From contig CM048553.1 of the NCBI GenBank assembly GCA_026413225.1, positions 144,683,190-144,747,189 of the forward strand: 64,000 nucleotides of DNA, written 5' to 3'. The notes under the pieces were generated by a model. That model did not search any database. It had not been told where the DNA came from and saw only the letters and a list, made by a program, of their open reading frames with translations. Positions 1 through 11,229 of this stretch are shown piece by piece. This DNA is from Otis tarda (taxonomy: Eukaryota; Chordata; Aves; Otidiformes; Otididae). A program made the translations under genes and the position numbers. Every line of letters starts with the position of its first letter. Positions within the stretch are counted from its first letter, which is position 1.

Positions 1-1061
1 AATTTTTTTGCCTGTATGTCTCTGTCACATGAGATAATATATTTTTAGCCACCCTTTACTTGTTGTTGTTTTCTAACCAGTATTTTTTTTTTATGAACTA
101 TCTCTTAGTTGCAAATAATCCCTGGAAAGAACTCCACAAACTGGATCGTTGTCCTTCTCTGTATTCTGGTCCAGATCCTGGAACATCTGAACAAGATGTT
201 CAAATTTCTCCCACAACTTTCACCTCCTAATGAAACACAGGGCTCTCAAGTCATGGTACCGCCCATGGTGGGGTACCAACACATACATTTCCTCATATCC
301 AATGTCTTTTGTTTCCAGATAGGACAGTAGCATGTCTGTGGTGTGTCTGTACAGTGCTTGATTTGTTAGTCGGGAGCTTTCTGAAACTGTCTTGCTCTAC
401 ATGGGCCATGTGGTGCATGTGTGTAATGGATGTCTGGGAAAACTTGTACAAAAATATGGTGGCTATACTTACTGCAAAAGAAAATCAGAAAATACATATT
501 TTCACACATTGATAAAAATAAAAACATATAGAGATATAAATATAAAAAGACAAAAAGACATTTATATTTCTAACTAAATTTTTTGCCTGTTAGTTTACTC
601 ACATTACAGAAAGTATTGCATTTGAAAGACCTAACTGCATCCGTGTGGAACTACAGCAGATTTTGACTAGCAAGAACACAGGCATAGATTGGGGCATATT
701 GGATAACTTGTACTTTTAATTACTGTAGTCTAACACACTCTTCATGATATCCAGTCTTAGGCAATTGCCCTTGGTTGCTCATCCCTAAAACAGTCTCTAG
801 TTGAATCTGTGACTGACTCATTATAACAACAAAGCCGATTTTCCTGTTTCAGAATTACTCATTAAATGCTTTTGTAAATATTTAGTGTTCGGTACACTGC
901 CACAATAATGTTTGTCAGCACATCTCAGGAGTATCAGGAGCCATTCACTCAGGCGAAGGAGGGTAGAACAAGGACTGAAATAATTTAGAGGTTCTGTTAC
1001 ATTAATTCCTCTTCCTTCCTTCACCCACTTCTTTTAGTTTGCTCAGTAGATTTATTGGTTG

Positions 1062-1130
1062 CAATACTGGCCCTGCTACAATCAATGGCCAAATTCCTGT
1101 TGACTTCAATAGGCCAAGATTTCACCTATT
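1062..1130. repeat. Relic of palindromic amniote interspersed repeat
   Basis: The stretch contains AATCAATGGCCAAATTCCTG followed by TTGACTTCAATAGG and AGATTTCACC. This resembles the common amniote repeat in which two arms meet at a motif like CCATTGACTTCAATGG and end in GGATTTCACC. The palindromic centre is eroded. Orientation cannot be assigned because the family is near-symmetrical. The call rests on remembered consensus, so chance similarity over this short length remains possible. Confidence 0.45.
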
Positions 1131-1551
1131 ATTTTTATTGCAGGAAGCCAACATTTGCCAGGTTCATTATAGCCAAACACTGAGTTTTATCTGAAGTCTT
1201 CCCTTCTTTGGAGGCTTTATATTAAGTGTACTGAACCTTAGACTGAGCTTTCTTTGTGGTTAGTTAAGAGGAGTAGCGTCTATTTAACAGGTGATAAAAG
1301 GATACTTGCAGGGTGGCCTCACAGAAAATGTGACACTCAGAAGCCTATTCACAGAAATAAATTCAAGAACATTTAGAGTTTTAAGTAATTTTTTATAACC
1401 CCTTCATACTGTAAGTTAAATTCAATTTGTCCAGGGACTGCACCAAAGAGTAGATATATAATACACAATTAAATACACTTTTTGGATTAATCTACTTTTT
1501 ACATCTGGCTTTTCAAATCCTTGTATTACTGTTTCTTCTTATTTCAGTTTT

Positions 1552-1569
1552 TTGTTGTTGTTGTTGTTG
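1552..1569. repeat. (TTG)n microsatellite
   Basis: Six perfect tandem TTG units follow a short T run. Confidence 0.9.
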
Positions 1570-2307
1570 CAAAAGTCAAACAGAATTCTTTTCTGCATTC
1601 TTTTCCCCCAATCCCACCCCTCCCACTATATGGCTTTCTATAGTTCATTGATGTCCCTGTTTTTAATTCAACTGCGTCTGCTTTGGTAAGACTCATTACA
1701 TTGCACAGGAGTTTTCAGTAATGCAGAATTACCAGTGGTATGCATAATAATGATATAAAATTCTCAGAAATAAAACTGTCAGAAGGTTCAATGTTATTGT
1801 TTAATAAACATTCCAGAGGATTAGGCATTAAAAGTATCTAGCTTTTTCTGGACAATGTTTATTGAAAAATCTTCGTGGAAACCACTCAAACCCTAATAGA
1901 ACTATTAAAATGAAAACTGTAAATTAGGGTCTGAGTAAATTATAATGGTTTGTGGCAGATGGCTTATAAATAAAGTAAGAAAGAGCTTTTTCTTTTACTT
2001 TGATCAAGTAATGTTGGTCCCATGTAATTATAAGGTAAGGACTGCTATGATATCCAGATGACATTGGGTTTTCATACAATGCCTTTCAACAAGAATGCAA
2101 GTTAAAGTAACAATAGCTTGCTCTCCTTCTCCTGTCATTAACCATATATTGCACATGATTTGCAATAACAGAAAGACAATGCACCAGTGATATTTTGTAA
2201 GAGGTTTTTATTTCGTCTTGTCTTGCTTTGCATACCAAAAGGTGTACCAGTAATACTATACTACAACAACTACTGAAAGTTCAGTTTGCCTTTCTTTGTT
2301 TTTCTGT

Positions 2308-2364
2308 CTGAGGGAGGGTCATGCCTCCCCACACTGAGGGAGAAAAACTCCCTCAGGGAGTCAG
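2308..2364. repeat. Cluster of self-complementary GAGGGAG hairpins
   Basis: CTGAGGGAG occurs at 2308-2316 and again at 2334-2342. Its reverse complement CTCCCTCAG lies at 2348-2356 and itself overlaps the short palindrome CTCCCTCAGGGAG. The second copy and its complement form a 9-bp perfect stem closed by a five-A loop. Alternative pairings with the first copy are possible. No gene lies next to it; its role is unknown. Confidence 0.75.
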
Positions 2365-3780
2365 ATAAGAAAGTGACATTTGATGTAATTTGTATTCTGT
2401 AAATACACAAACAAAGCCTTAGTGTGAATAAGCTGGAAGAAATTGAAATGTATAGAATACCATAGAATTTCTTTGACTTTTGCAGAACCAGAAAGGAGTT
2501 AGGAAGGAGTTTATTAGCAAGAAAAGATAAAACAACAAATTTACAATGATGCAGACTTAGTCCTGTTACAGATCCAAGGAGTAGAGACCAACTAGAATAC
2601 ATCCTTCCGCTATTTCTGACTCTATGTGATCACTGGGAATCAGAAAAAAAATGAACATGGATGGTACATAAAGGCAATGAAAAATGCTCAAATATTAAGA
2701 TGCTAATCTGCACCTGGTTTGGAACAACCTTCCCTGAGTGTTAAGCATGTCAAGGGAAGCGCATATCAGCCAGAAAAAAAAAAAAAAATGTTGATATACT
2801 ATCAAATAAACAATGAAGAAGACTACTTTCCAAATCTATCCTCAATTAGACTTAGTAGGATTGCAACATAGATTGCACCAAAGGAGACAAGAAGGGATCC
2901 ATTTGAGGAAGAAACTTTCTCAAATCTTGGGTAACCGATTACCTACATTAAGATGGTAGGGGATAAATACTGATAATTTCAGTTAATTTATGAAATCAAC
3001 CATTGCTGAGCTAAAGTGAAAGCTTTAAATGACTAGTACACAAATTGGACTCACAGAAAGGCCTGTTGGGATATGTGGTATATGAAACTTTCATAAGGAA
3101 ATAATTGGTTATGAAATATATAAAAATATTTGTGGATTTCAATTTTAAAAGGAACACAAAAAGTGATCCAGCAACTCTGTATGTAATCAAACAAAACTTT
3201 TTAGGAAATTTGGCTATATAAAACCCGGTTTATGTTTTTAGTTTTTTTTTTTTTTAGTGCAATATACCCAGACTTCTAGCCTCAAGGCAGCAAGAAAACA
3301 AGTCTGTTAGTTTTTCAGCTGCACCTTCATGATAGTAATTATTTGAATAATACTTATTCAATTCACTATTAAGTACTTGTTTCTGCAATTTCATATATTT
3401 CTGTAATATTGCAACTCATCATTTTGATTTCTTAGTCATATTTTTTATATCTTACCCTTGAATCAGATATTGTGGTTTTCCAAATTCTATTCTTGATAGA
3501 GAAGAAAACAAGGACTTGCAGAGTCTGTGTATCTTCCTAAACTACCTTGTACTGAAATGAATATATGCATCTCTGAACTGAAACATTTGGTTATTTTTTC
3601 TAAACCAAATGTTCCAAACATATCAAAGATGCTTTTCTTTAAATCCTTAAATCCTTGAATGCCTGAATCTTTGGTATTTTGTATGTTTACTATCTGACTA
3701 TAAAGCCTAATTAATAGAAACAATTAAATTGTCATGAGGAAAAGTTGGTGGTTGATTATGTATGTTTAATTTATAGCCTA

Positions 3781-3808
3781 AGATATATAGATAGATATAT
3801 ATATATAA
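3781..3808. repeat. TA/GATA microsatellite
   Basis: Interrupted GATA and TA dinucleotide units, ordinary AT-rich simple sequence. Confidence 0.8.
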
Positions 3809-4026
3809 ACTGTGAACATATCCTCATATGTATAGAGGCTCACAGATACAAGTAACCACTATTTGTTTCTTAAGCATGTGACCAGTCAAATAGCAGCTGC
3901 CGTCTCAGCACACAGTGCCCAAACACTGTTTAATTTAGCCCCAGCTGAGTGATACTGAGATTTCAAATCCTGATGACTTGCAGTATACTAATGACACTTG
4001 TCCTCATGGTGGTTGAGCTTGGTTTT

Positions 4027-4059
4027 ATAGCAATCTTCAGTTAAACAAAAGATTGCTAT
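4027..4059. repeat. Short perfect hairpin
   Basis: ATAGCAATCTT at 4027-4037 is perfectly complementary to AAGATTGCTAT at 4049-4059, giving an 11-bp stem with an 11-nt loop. Too short for a miRNA precursor; possibly chance or a remnant of a palindromic element. Confidence 0.65.
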
Positions 4060-5132
4060 GGATGTTGAAGAATCTTTTAGCTAGTTTAAATTTTTTAAAA
4101 ATCTAATTTTCCTCTTTAGATAGATAAACAAAAAGATGACCAGACATATTTTTGTAGGAGGAAATCAGTGATAACAGATGTAAAATATTTGTTCCAGAAC
4201 ACATGAAGTAAACTTTCTGCTACATTTAGCATCAGTAGAGTGTCTGCAGGAGTTTTGTCTCCAGTTCTGCATGTTGCAATTCAAGAAAGATGTACATTAT
4301 TTTGGGAGAGTGTACAGAAGACAAAAATGGTCATAAATCTAGAAAATGGAAAGACTTAAGGAAGTTCAGTTTAATTAATAAGAAGACTTATGAGAAAATA
4401 ACTGTCTAGAAAGACATAAAACTGCAAAGAGAAAGAAAATTATCTGTTTTCCACATCCATGGAGCTACAGTAAGTGAAGTTTAACTTTTACGTATTAGAG
4501 GAAAAGTTTTCTAACAGTACAGGAGAAAAAATACTGATAGGGATTCTTTGGGAAAACTGAAATTCCATCACTGGGCATCTTAAAAGAATACTTTAGGTAA
4601 AGATCAGGCAGATTATATGTTATTTTGTGGTTCTGTCTAGTTCTATTTTATCATTCTTCTCAGGTTTTTTATTACGTTACTTCAGACCTAAGCTCACAGA
4701 CTCAATATTTGGACTGAGAAGAAGTTTGGAAAACACATCTCCTCATTAAACTTTTAGAAGAAAGTCAATATAAAAGAGGATTCTAATGAATTAAAAACAC
4801 AACAATTTTTTTAAAAGTGCCATACATAATGATATAAATAAGAGGAACTGTTCTGTATAGACCAATTCAGAAACATGAGAAAGGTCACTGAGGATGTTTC
4901 TGAATGTGTGAATATACCTCAGTAGGGATGCAGTCTGCAGAACCATCTGAGAAACTATTGTATGAATCAGCTCTGCAACTATAAAATTACAGCACTTTGT
5001 TGTACTCAAGTTACTTCTGTTAGGCTGCTTTAGAAACTACAGTCTCTGAAAACCAAACAATTTTTGGATACTCAAGCTTGTGTCAGTGGAGGCCTGCCAT
5101 CTCTGTACCATGTTAAGTTATGCAGTAAAGTA

Positions 5133-5340
5133 CATAGAATCATAGAATCATAGAATGGTTAGGATTGGAAGGGACCTTCAAAGGTCATCTAGTCCAACCC
5201 CCCTGCAAGAAGCAGGGACATCCCCGACTAGATCAGGTTGCTCAGAGCCTCATCCAGCCTGGCCTTGAACATTTCCAGGGATGGGGTATCCACCACCTCT
5301 CTGGGCAATCTGTTCCTATGTTCTACCACCCTCAGTGTAA
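5133..5340 (-). mobile_element. CR1 LINE, 5'-truncated 3' tail
   Basis: A non-LTR retrotransposon of the CR1 clade lying on the minus strand. Read on the plus strand it opens with three tandem CATAGAAT units (5133-5156), the complement of the CR1 3' terminal 8-mer. It then runs through the hallmark blocks GGAAGGGACCTTCAAAGG, CAGGGACATCCC, GATCAGGTTGCTCAGAGCCT and CTCTGGGCAATCTGTTCC, and stops abruptly near 5340. Only about 200 bp of an element several kb long remains, as is usual for CR1 copies truncated at their 5' side. It covers the 3' UTR and the last ORF2 codons. No target-site duplication is evident, as expected for the clade. It cannot move by itself. Confidence 0.95.
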
Positions 5341-8300
5341 ATAAAATATAATAGACAATAGTAGAAAATGATGGTGGAAGAATACACTATATGCCATCCC
5401 ATTGGAATCTTGGGAAACTGGAAGCAAAATTATTTTTATTAAGCTCTGTACTTTAAGTTGAATAGACATAGTCCTTGCCACACCAGTTGAGACAAGATAT
5501 GGGAGACACAGAATTCTTTGTTTCAAGATATCAAGGGACTTCCACAGTTAGGTTTACCCAATAGCATAATATGGGAGCAAGAATGTTGAGTTTCAGTTCC
5601 TCTGGCATAACAAAGACATTGTATTGACTTTGGCCAAGTATTGGTTGTACCAGCCTGATAATTCAATTTGAGCTTTCTACTAAAGCATCTTCAAGAAATA
5701 TTTCCAATTTGTTTTTGAAGTTTTATAAAAGCTTACCAGCTTCTAGACTAAAACCCAAAAATCTGTATAAATGAAATGTATTTGTCATTTCAAATGTAAT
5801 TAATTACAGTTATTACAAAAGCATACAAAACATTTTAAGAGTCAATTTCCATTACTTTTTATGAATATTAGATCTCTCTCAGTTTTTTAACCTTAAGGCT
5901 TAATAAAGTCAATAAGTAGCATAACTACATAACTGAGAATCATATCAAATGTGATTAAATGGTCCCACAAGGAAGTTACTTATAACAAGTAAATCAGAAC
6001 AATATGTTCTTATATTCTACTGATTAGTAATATTTCTGGTTCAAAGAATTATCCAGTTTAATGTTAACCTTTACAAATTTTTTACAACATCAACCATATT
6101 TTTCTTTCTTGAGCTAACTTTCCAAACCACTTAATTCTATAAACTAAATTCATTTATGATTATACAGTTGACTGCAAATGTGAACCATCCCTAATATACA
6201 CTGAAGGGGAAGGCATAATTGTAGAAAAGGCAACATCTGCGAACTTCCCCTAAACAAATTATCATCTGGAGGGATTTTTTTAAAAAAATGTTTGTCTATT
6301 AAAATGTGGAACTAATTAATTTTCTTTGACAAAGATACTTTTTCAGAATGACTAATTTTGGAACAACTTCTGTGTAGAAGAATATTTAGACACCTTATGG
6401 CTCGTTCCTGAAGATGGACATACGACTTACAATAAAAATTAGTTCCACTGAAGTAGGTCCTCCCTACATTGCATATAGTTCTTGAAAAAGGTAATCTTAA
6501 ACTACATAAATAGTTCTGGTCGCTGTACTGCACTGCCAGCTTATAGATAAACTTTCAGTGAACCTGGGAAGCTGTAGTATATTTTGGAATCTATATATGA
6601 CTTTTGATTTGTGTTATAGGAGATAGTATAACATTTTAACATTGTATTACTTAATCTATTTTTAATTCTACTGGGTTTTTTTACAGTCATCACTATGACA
6701 TATAAGCATATTTTTGATATTGTATGTATGAAAACACTTTTCCAAGAAAGGCTGTGAAATTAAAACTCAACTGCATTACGTTCTAGTCTTTGCAGAAGTT
6801 CCTTCTTTCTATAGTGCCTTACTTAAATATCACAGAAGAAGAATCTCTTTATTCACTGCCATGAGCTCTGCCTTCAGCTCTTGGGTTTTATGTCTTATGA
6901 AGAAATCACAAATCCTTTTTATTACCATTTGTCTGTCTTTCCTGCGTAGATTGTAACTTTCTTGGAGATTACTCTTCTGCCTTTCATCAGTGCCTGATAT
7001 ATAGTCTCAAATTCAGCTGAAGACCCAGGACATTATATTATGATGATGACTGCCAATAATCTGCAGTTTTAATTTGACATCTTTTTTGAAAGCATAAATG
7101 GGAAGTTTAGATGCACTGAAGCAACTGGAAGTACTGCAATTTCTGTACATATGGGGCTACAGGAATGTGAGAGGATCCCCTGGGTATCAAACAACTTACC
7201 CACTGTTCCAGATAACTACTTATTTTTATCTTTAACCCAGAGAGATCCACAAAACATCCACTGTCTGCATCCCACCAGTCTTAAAACACTCAGTGGAACT
7301 CATGATCTGTGCACTGAGTGTTCACATCATCCCTGTGTTTGCTTCTGTCATAAATAACCTAGTGGTGAGGAAAACTGAAAGTGATCTCATATCTGCTGCT
7401 AGGTGACAGGGAATAATGTAAGCTTCCTGAAGTTTCAGTGTTACCGGAAATGTAAATCTTATTGTGTACTCCCTATGTGTGATGCCCACGATGTTTCACA
7501 GACACCTGGTAAGGACTGAACCATGGTAGAGTTTTGCCTTGTCCAAAAACAGATGAAGTGTGGGGCCAGTGATCCTTGTGGCTGTGATTAGTGTTTATGC
7601 GGCTAACTTTACCTCAAAACACAGAGGAAAACACTGGAGAACATATCTGTAGTGACAGCATGGTTCGTGGTCTGCTCAATGGCAGAGCATGCTACCACAA
7701 ACTTCTGACTCTCAGTGACAAACTAGAGCACCTGAGCAGCCAATATGTTTGTAAGCAGACGGGACTCCTTGCCTCAGCATGTTTTATTTAGTGAAAAATG
7801 TTTAAAAGAATCCTAGCTACGCTACACAGACTGAGAGTAGTTTTTAATCAAGAGCCCTGTTCTTTTATTCTCCTTTCCCTTGCCTAATAATGGCAAATAT
7901 TATTTTATTTTGCTTTATGTCTGTGTTCAGCATTTGGCTTCAACACTGTGATTCCAATTTATGCTGAAGACTGATGTTCTTGTCCATTGGTACCTAGAAT
8001 AGCAAAGAGCAAAGACTCTATGTGCTGTAAAATCCATTCCCTCACAGAACCCAGGGAGGTAGAGGCCTGAAATCTGCTGAACTACTTCAGACTATCAGCA
8101 GTTCATATCTAAGCAAGGTTTTATATATTCTCACACACAGTATTTATGTACATAGATTTACATAAGTGTATACATAATACTCACTTAAATTATGGTTTAT
8201 AAATATAGGTAGACAGCAATATTCATTTGTGTCCTATAAAGTTTGGCTATATTTATGGTTCTTAACTTTTATTACAATAATCTAGGCACAAGAGGTTTAA

Positions 8301-8832
8301 TGATAGATGTTCTGGATACATGACAATGTTTACCTTATTTTTACTACAGACATTAAAAAATAATATTGATACATTTCTCCTGAAATCACTTTATAATTTT
8401 AAGGCACAAATAAATGAAATTTCCAGAAGTATATGTAGCAGTAAACTAAGAACTTCAGTTTCCCACAGCACTATAAAAAGTTAACTACTAGTACAAACTC
8501 TAACACCTTTTCTTTCCATTCTTGAAATTCTATATAAACCCATTAATCTCTAAGTGCCCCTAGACATATCTATAATTCTCAGCATTATAATGAATGTGTA
8601 ACTCTGCATACTGGGGAGATAGTCTTGAGAAAATATGTGCAGCCCCAGAAAATTTGGTTTCTTCCTGTGCTGATGGAACTGATTGCTTGAATACATGTCA
8701 AACAGTGAATTAAAATACCTGAATAAAATTGTTGCCAAATACACCCTTCCAATAATTATTATAAAGAGAAACATGTATAAAAATCTCAGATTGAAACAGT
8801 CATGTGTTCAGTATCCATGCACATATATTTAC
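5341..8832. other. AT-rich single-copy DNA, no gene seen
   Basis: Only short open frames without recognisable similarity. A somewhat less AT-rich patch lies at 7.1-7.8 kb with two frames of 66-68 codons, but neither carries a family motif. No repeat I can name. Confidence 0.55.
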
Positions 8833-8858
8833 ATATGCACATACATGTATGTGCATAT
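8833..8858. repeat. 26-bp perfect palindrome
   Basis: The sequence from ATATGCACATACA to its exact reverse complement TGTATGTGCATAT has no spacer. It sits in a TA/CA-rich simple-sequence patch (8818-8862), so it is probably a by-product of microsatellite drift. In single-stranded form it would fold as a cruciform arm. Confidence 0.85.
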
Positions 8859-8865
8859 AAAATAA

Positions 8866-9658
8866 GGATCAGCTCATTCCACTAAATAGGTTGTAAGACC
8901 TCTGTTTTAGAAGCAGCAGTGGAAAGATCTGAAGTACACTAAACCATATAATAAAATATCAGGTACTCAAATTAGCTCACAGAAAAGACTATGAAACTTA
9001 GTAAGACAAAAGTGCCTTGGTTTATCTGAAATGGCACAGTTCAAGATATATATCCTTTTATAGCTTTAATAATTGTATAGAAAGATAAGACATTTTTTTA
9101 TCAGAAATATGACAGCAGCCAAAGCATATAAAGACAATTCTGGTTCCTCTTTTCATTAAATTCCTCTGGGGATTTTGAAAAGGAGCAATCACAGATTTCC
9201 TTTACATAAATGCTGGAGTGAGATTCAGAGTACGATTATGGGGATCAATTCCTTGCCCCAGTTTACTTCTTGAATGCTGCAGCCTTTGGGTGAGAAATTT
9301 AAAACTGCAGATTTCTCCAGAGAGCTCATATACTGGGAATCAGTATGATCATTTCCATTAGCAGCTAAAGGAATAACCGTACAGAAGTTGTAATGATATG
9401 GAGGAGACTCGGGTTGTTCTGTGCTTAACTCTGAGTACAAACTCAGTGGTAGCAACAAGAAAACTGGGTTGAAAATCTCTTCTTTTACTCTAATTGTGTA
9501 GAATAAAAACCAGACCAAACATGTTTAAATTTAGGGAAAAATTGAAAATTTAAATCTTTTGGAGATATTCCTGCACTTAAGTCACTGTGAAGAGGAGACA
9601 CATGATAAGGAAAGATGGAAGAGTCTTCCTCCTAAAGCCTTTCTTTAGGATCAGCATT
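8866..9658. other. AT-rich single-copy DNA, nothing recognised
   Basis: No motif-bearing open frame and no recognisable repeat. Confidence 0.5.
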
Positions 9659-9692
9659 CCCCCCCACTCCCCGTTTTTTTTTTTTTTTTCCA
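9659..9692. repeat. C-run followed by T-run
   Basis: A run of C with one interruption, then 16 T, then CCAG. Low-complexity sequence; it could be the inverted poly-A tail of an old retroposed copy, but no body was recognised next to it. Confidence 0.7.
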
Positions 9693-10289
9693 GGACCTGG
9701 CAAGAATATTCCCTCCTACTTCACTCTGTCATAATCACAGCTCTTGCTGGAAGTCAATGTTATTGTGAAGCATTCCTTTATAAAGCATGAAATCGTGAGC
9801 TAAAGTGGGGAAGCGTTCAGCCTTCAATTTCATATCTGCTAACTCATGGTCAGTCGGTTTTCTTTCTCTGGCTAATGCACAGTTCCTATTACTGTTGCTA
9901 ACAAAGGCAGGACAAACAAATTCATAGATGAACAACTGATTATGTACGTGCATAAGCACACATGCAGAACAATAGATGTAGCAAATGATAGATGGAAGAG
10001 AAGCATATATTAGAAATGGATTGCTAGACAAAGAGGCAGTTTGTATGCAGCACTTTGAAAATATATCTGGTTTTGCAAGGGAAAACAGAAGCCACTAGAC
10101 ATATATTTGCAAATGTTGTTTCATTACCAAGTTAAAAACAATTAGACACAAATGGTTTAAGATTCATGCATGCTCAATACAAATTCAAAGTCTTATACTT
10201 ATAAGTGGAATGGTCTTAATTATTTTTTAATAGTAAGAAACTGTTTGGATATATCCTTTGGACAATCTAAATATGAATATCTCCCCAGT

Positions 10290-10560
10290 GATCAGTGAAC
10301 TAAGCTCCCAGGCATACTGGCACCCGTGGCTGCTCCCGCATTCCCAGTGAGGCGGCTGGGTGGCTGTCAGGCTCTCTCACTGATTAAGTTGCTACTTTTG
10401 TTTGCAAATTTCCACACAGCCTCCCTGTGCCCAAAGTGATAACGATCACAGTCATTTCCGATTTGTAATCCAGGAACATGTACTGGCCCCTGCCCTGACG
10501 GAGCTTCACAGTTCACAAATATAAAGTGACAGTCCTTTTGGCATGATTAATGTAGTGAAA
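10290..10560. promoter_or_regulatory. Candidate conserved noncoding element with retained CpG
   Basis: Between 10300 and 10510 the sequence is clearly richer in G, C and CpG than its neighbours (six or more CpG in about 200 bp). It is followed by a stretch with homeodomain- and TALE-like words (GTGACAGTCC, GCATGATTAATG). There is no open frame with coding character and no known repeat. Retained CpG in AT-rich DNA can mark an enhancer or a constrained sequence. This is inference only; conservation has not been tested. Confidence 0.3.
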
Positions 10561-10960
10561 ACACAGAGCAATGAGTCAAAGATGAGACACACTAGCTATT
10601 TCAAGTCTGCCCTTCACTCAGCTCTTGTATGAATTCTTAGCATTTATCATCGATCTTCCTTCCACAATACTTTTAATTTTACAATAAATCCCAAGTAGGG
10701 CACATATAACAATAAACCTAATGTTTTCTTGCCAAGTAAAACCACATTCAGAAGGGTGGTTTTGTAATAACTCAGAAGCATTTACAATGTAATGAAAAAT
10801 ACGTTGAATAAACCAACATATCAGAATAACAGGACTATTAAATAAAAGGAAAATATCCCAGGCCTTTAAAACATGCTGGAACTCTGCAGAATCAGAGATG
10901 ACCAGGGCTCAAAATCAAATACAGATATTCCTAAACTTTCAAGTATTCAGATTCAGGATT

Positions 10961-11222
10961 TTAGTTCGATCTCTTTTTCATAACGATAGCCATGTGGTAC
11001 TGTTCTTCTCCCTCAGGGGTAACAAAAAATATCAGTTGTACTGACTTTGTAGTTGCTGTACAGGTTATTAGTTTAACCACATGTGCAGAACATACAGGAA
11101 TTAGGGTAACATTTCTCATGACTACAGCTATTCGATCGAAAGAAGAACTGACATCAATAATGCTCATATCCACCGTGCTTTGTACCATAATAGTAGAGAA
11201 CAAAGTGTTCACGAATCCCTAG
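10961..11222 (-). other. Unidentified open region of possible coding origin
   Basis: On the minus strand about 84 codons are open, with a composition that looks protein-like: it includes DVSSSFDRIAVVM, RNVTLIPVCSAHVVKL and FVTPEGEEQYHMAIV. The pattern is alternating hydrophobic beta-strands with charged turns. The plus strand is also open across almost the same interval, and the DNA has more CpG than its surroundings. I do not recognise a family. The NVTLIPVCSAHVV word faintly recalls the linker after the protease in some retroelement polyproteins, but that is a weak impression. It could be an exon, an old element or gene relic, or a conserved noncoding block that is open by chance. No splice sites or promoter were established. 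Confidence 0.25.
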
Positions 11223-11229
11223 GAAGGTC

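Larger units (their letters stand above)
1..5132. other. AT-rich single-copy DNA, no gene seen
   Basis: Long AT-rich stretch with short open frames on both strands, none with a recognisable domain, signal peptide plus body, or codon pattern that stands out. It holds a (TTG)6 run, a repeat relic near 1.1 kb, a hairpin cluster near 2.3 kb, an A-run near 2775, a T-run near 3245, a TA/GATA microsatellite near 3.8 kb and a small hairpin near 4.04 kb, each listed separately. The remainder shows nothing I can name. Confidence 0.6.

Noticed and set aside
2773-2787. A-run that could be a retrogene tail
   Set aside because: Upstream sequence shows no processed-gene similarity. Such runs are frequent throughout the window.
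9735-10031. 98-codon minus-strand frame with a charged C-terminal half
   Set aside because: The N-terminal half is translated AT-rich noncoding sequence and the charged part matches no family I know.
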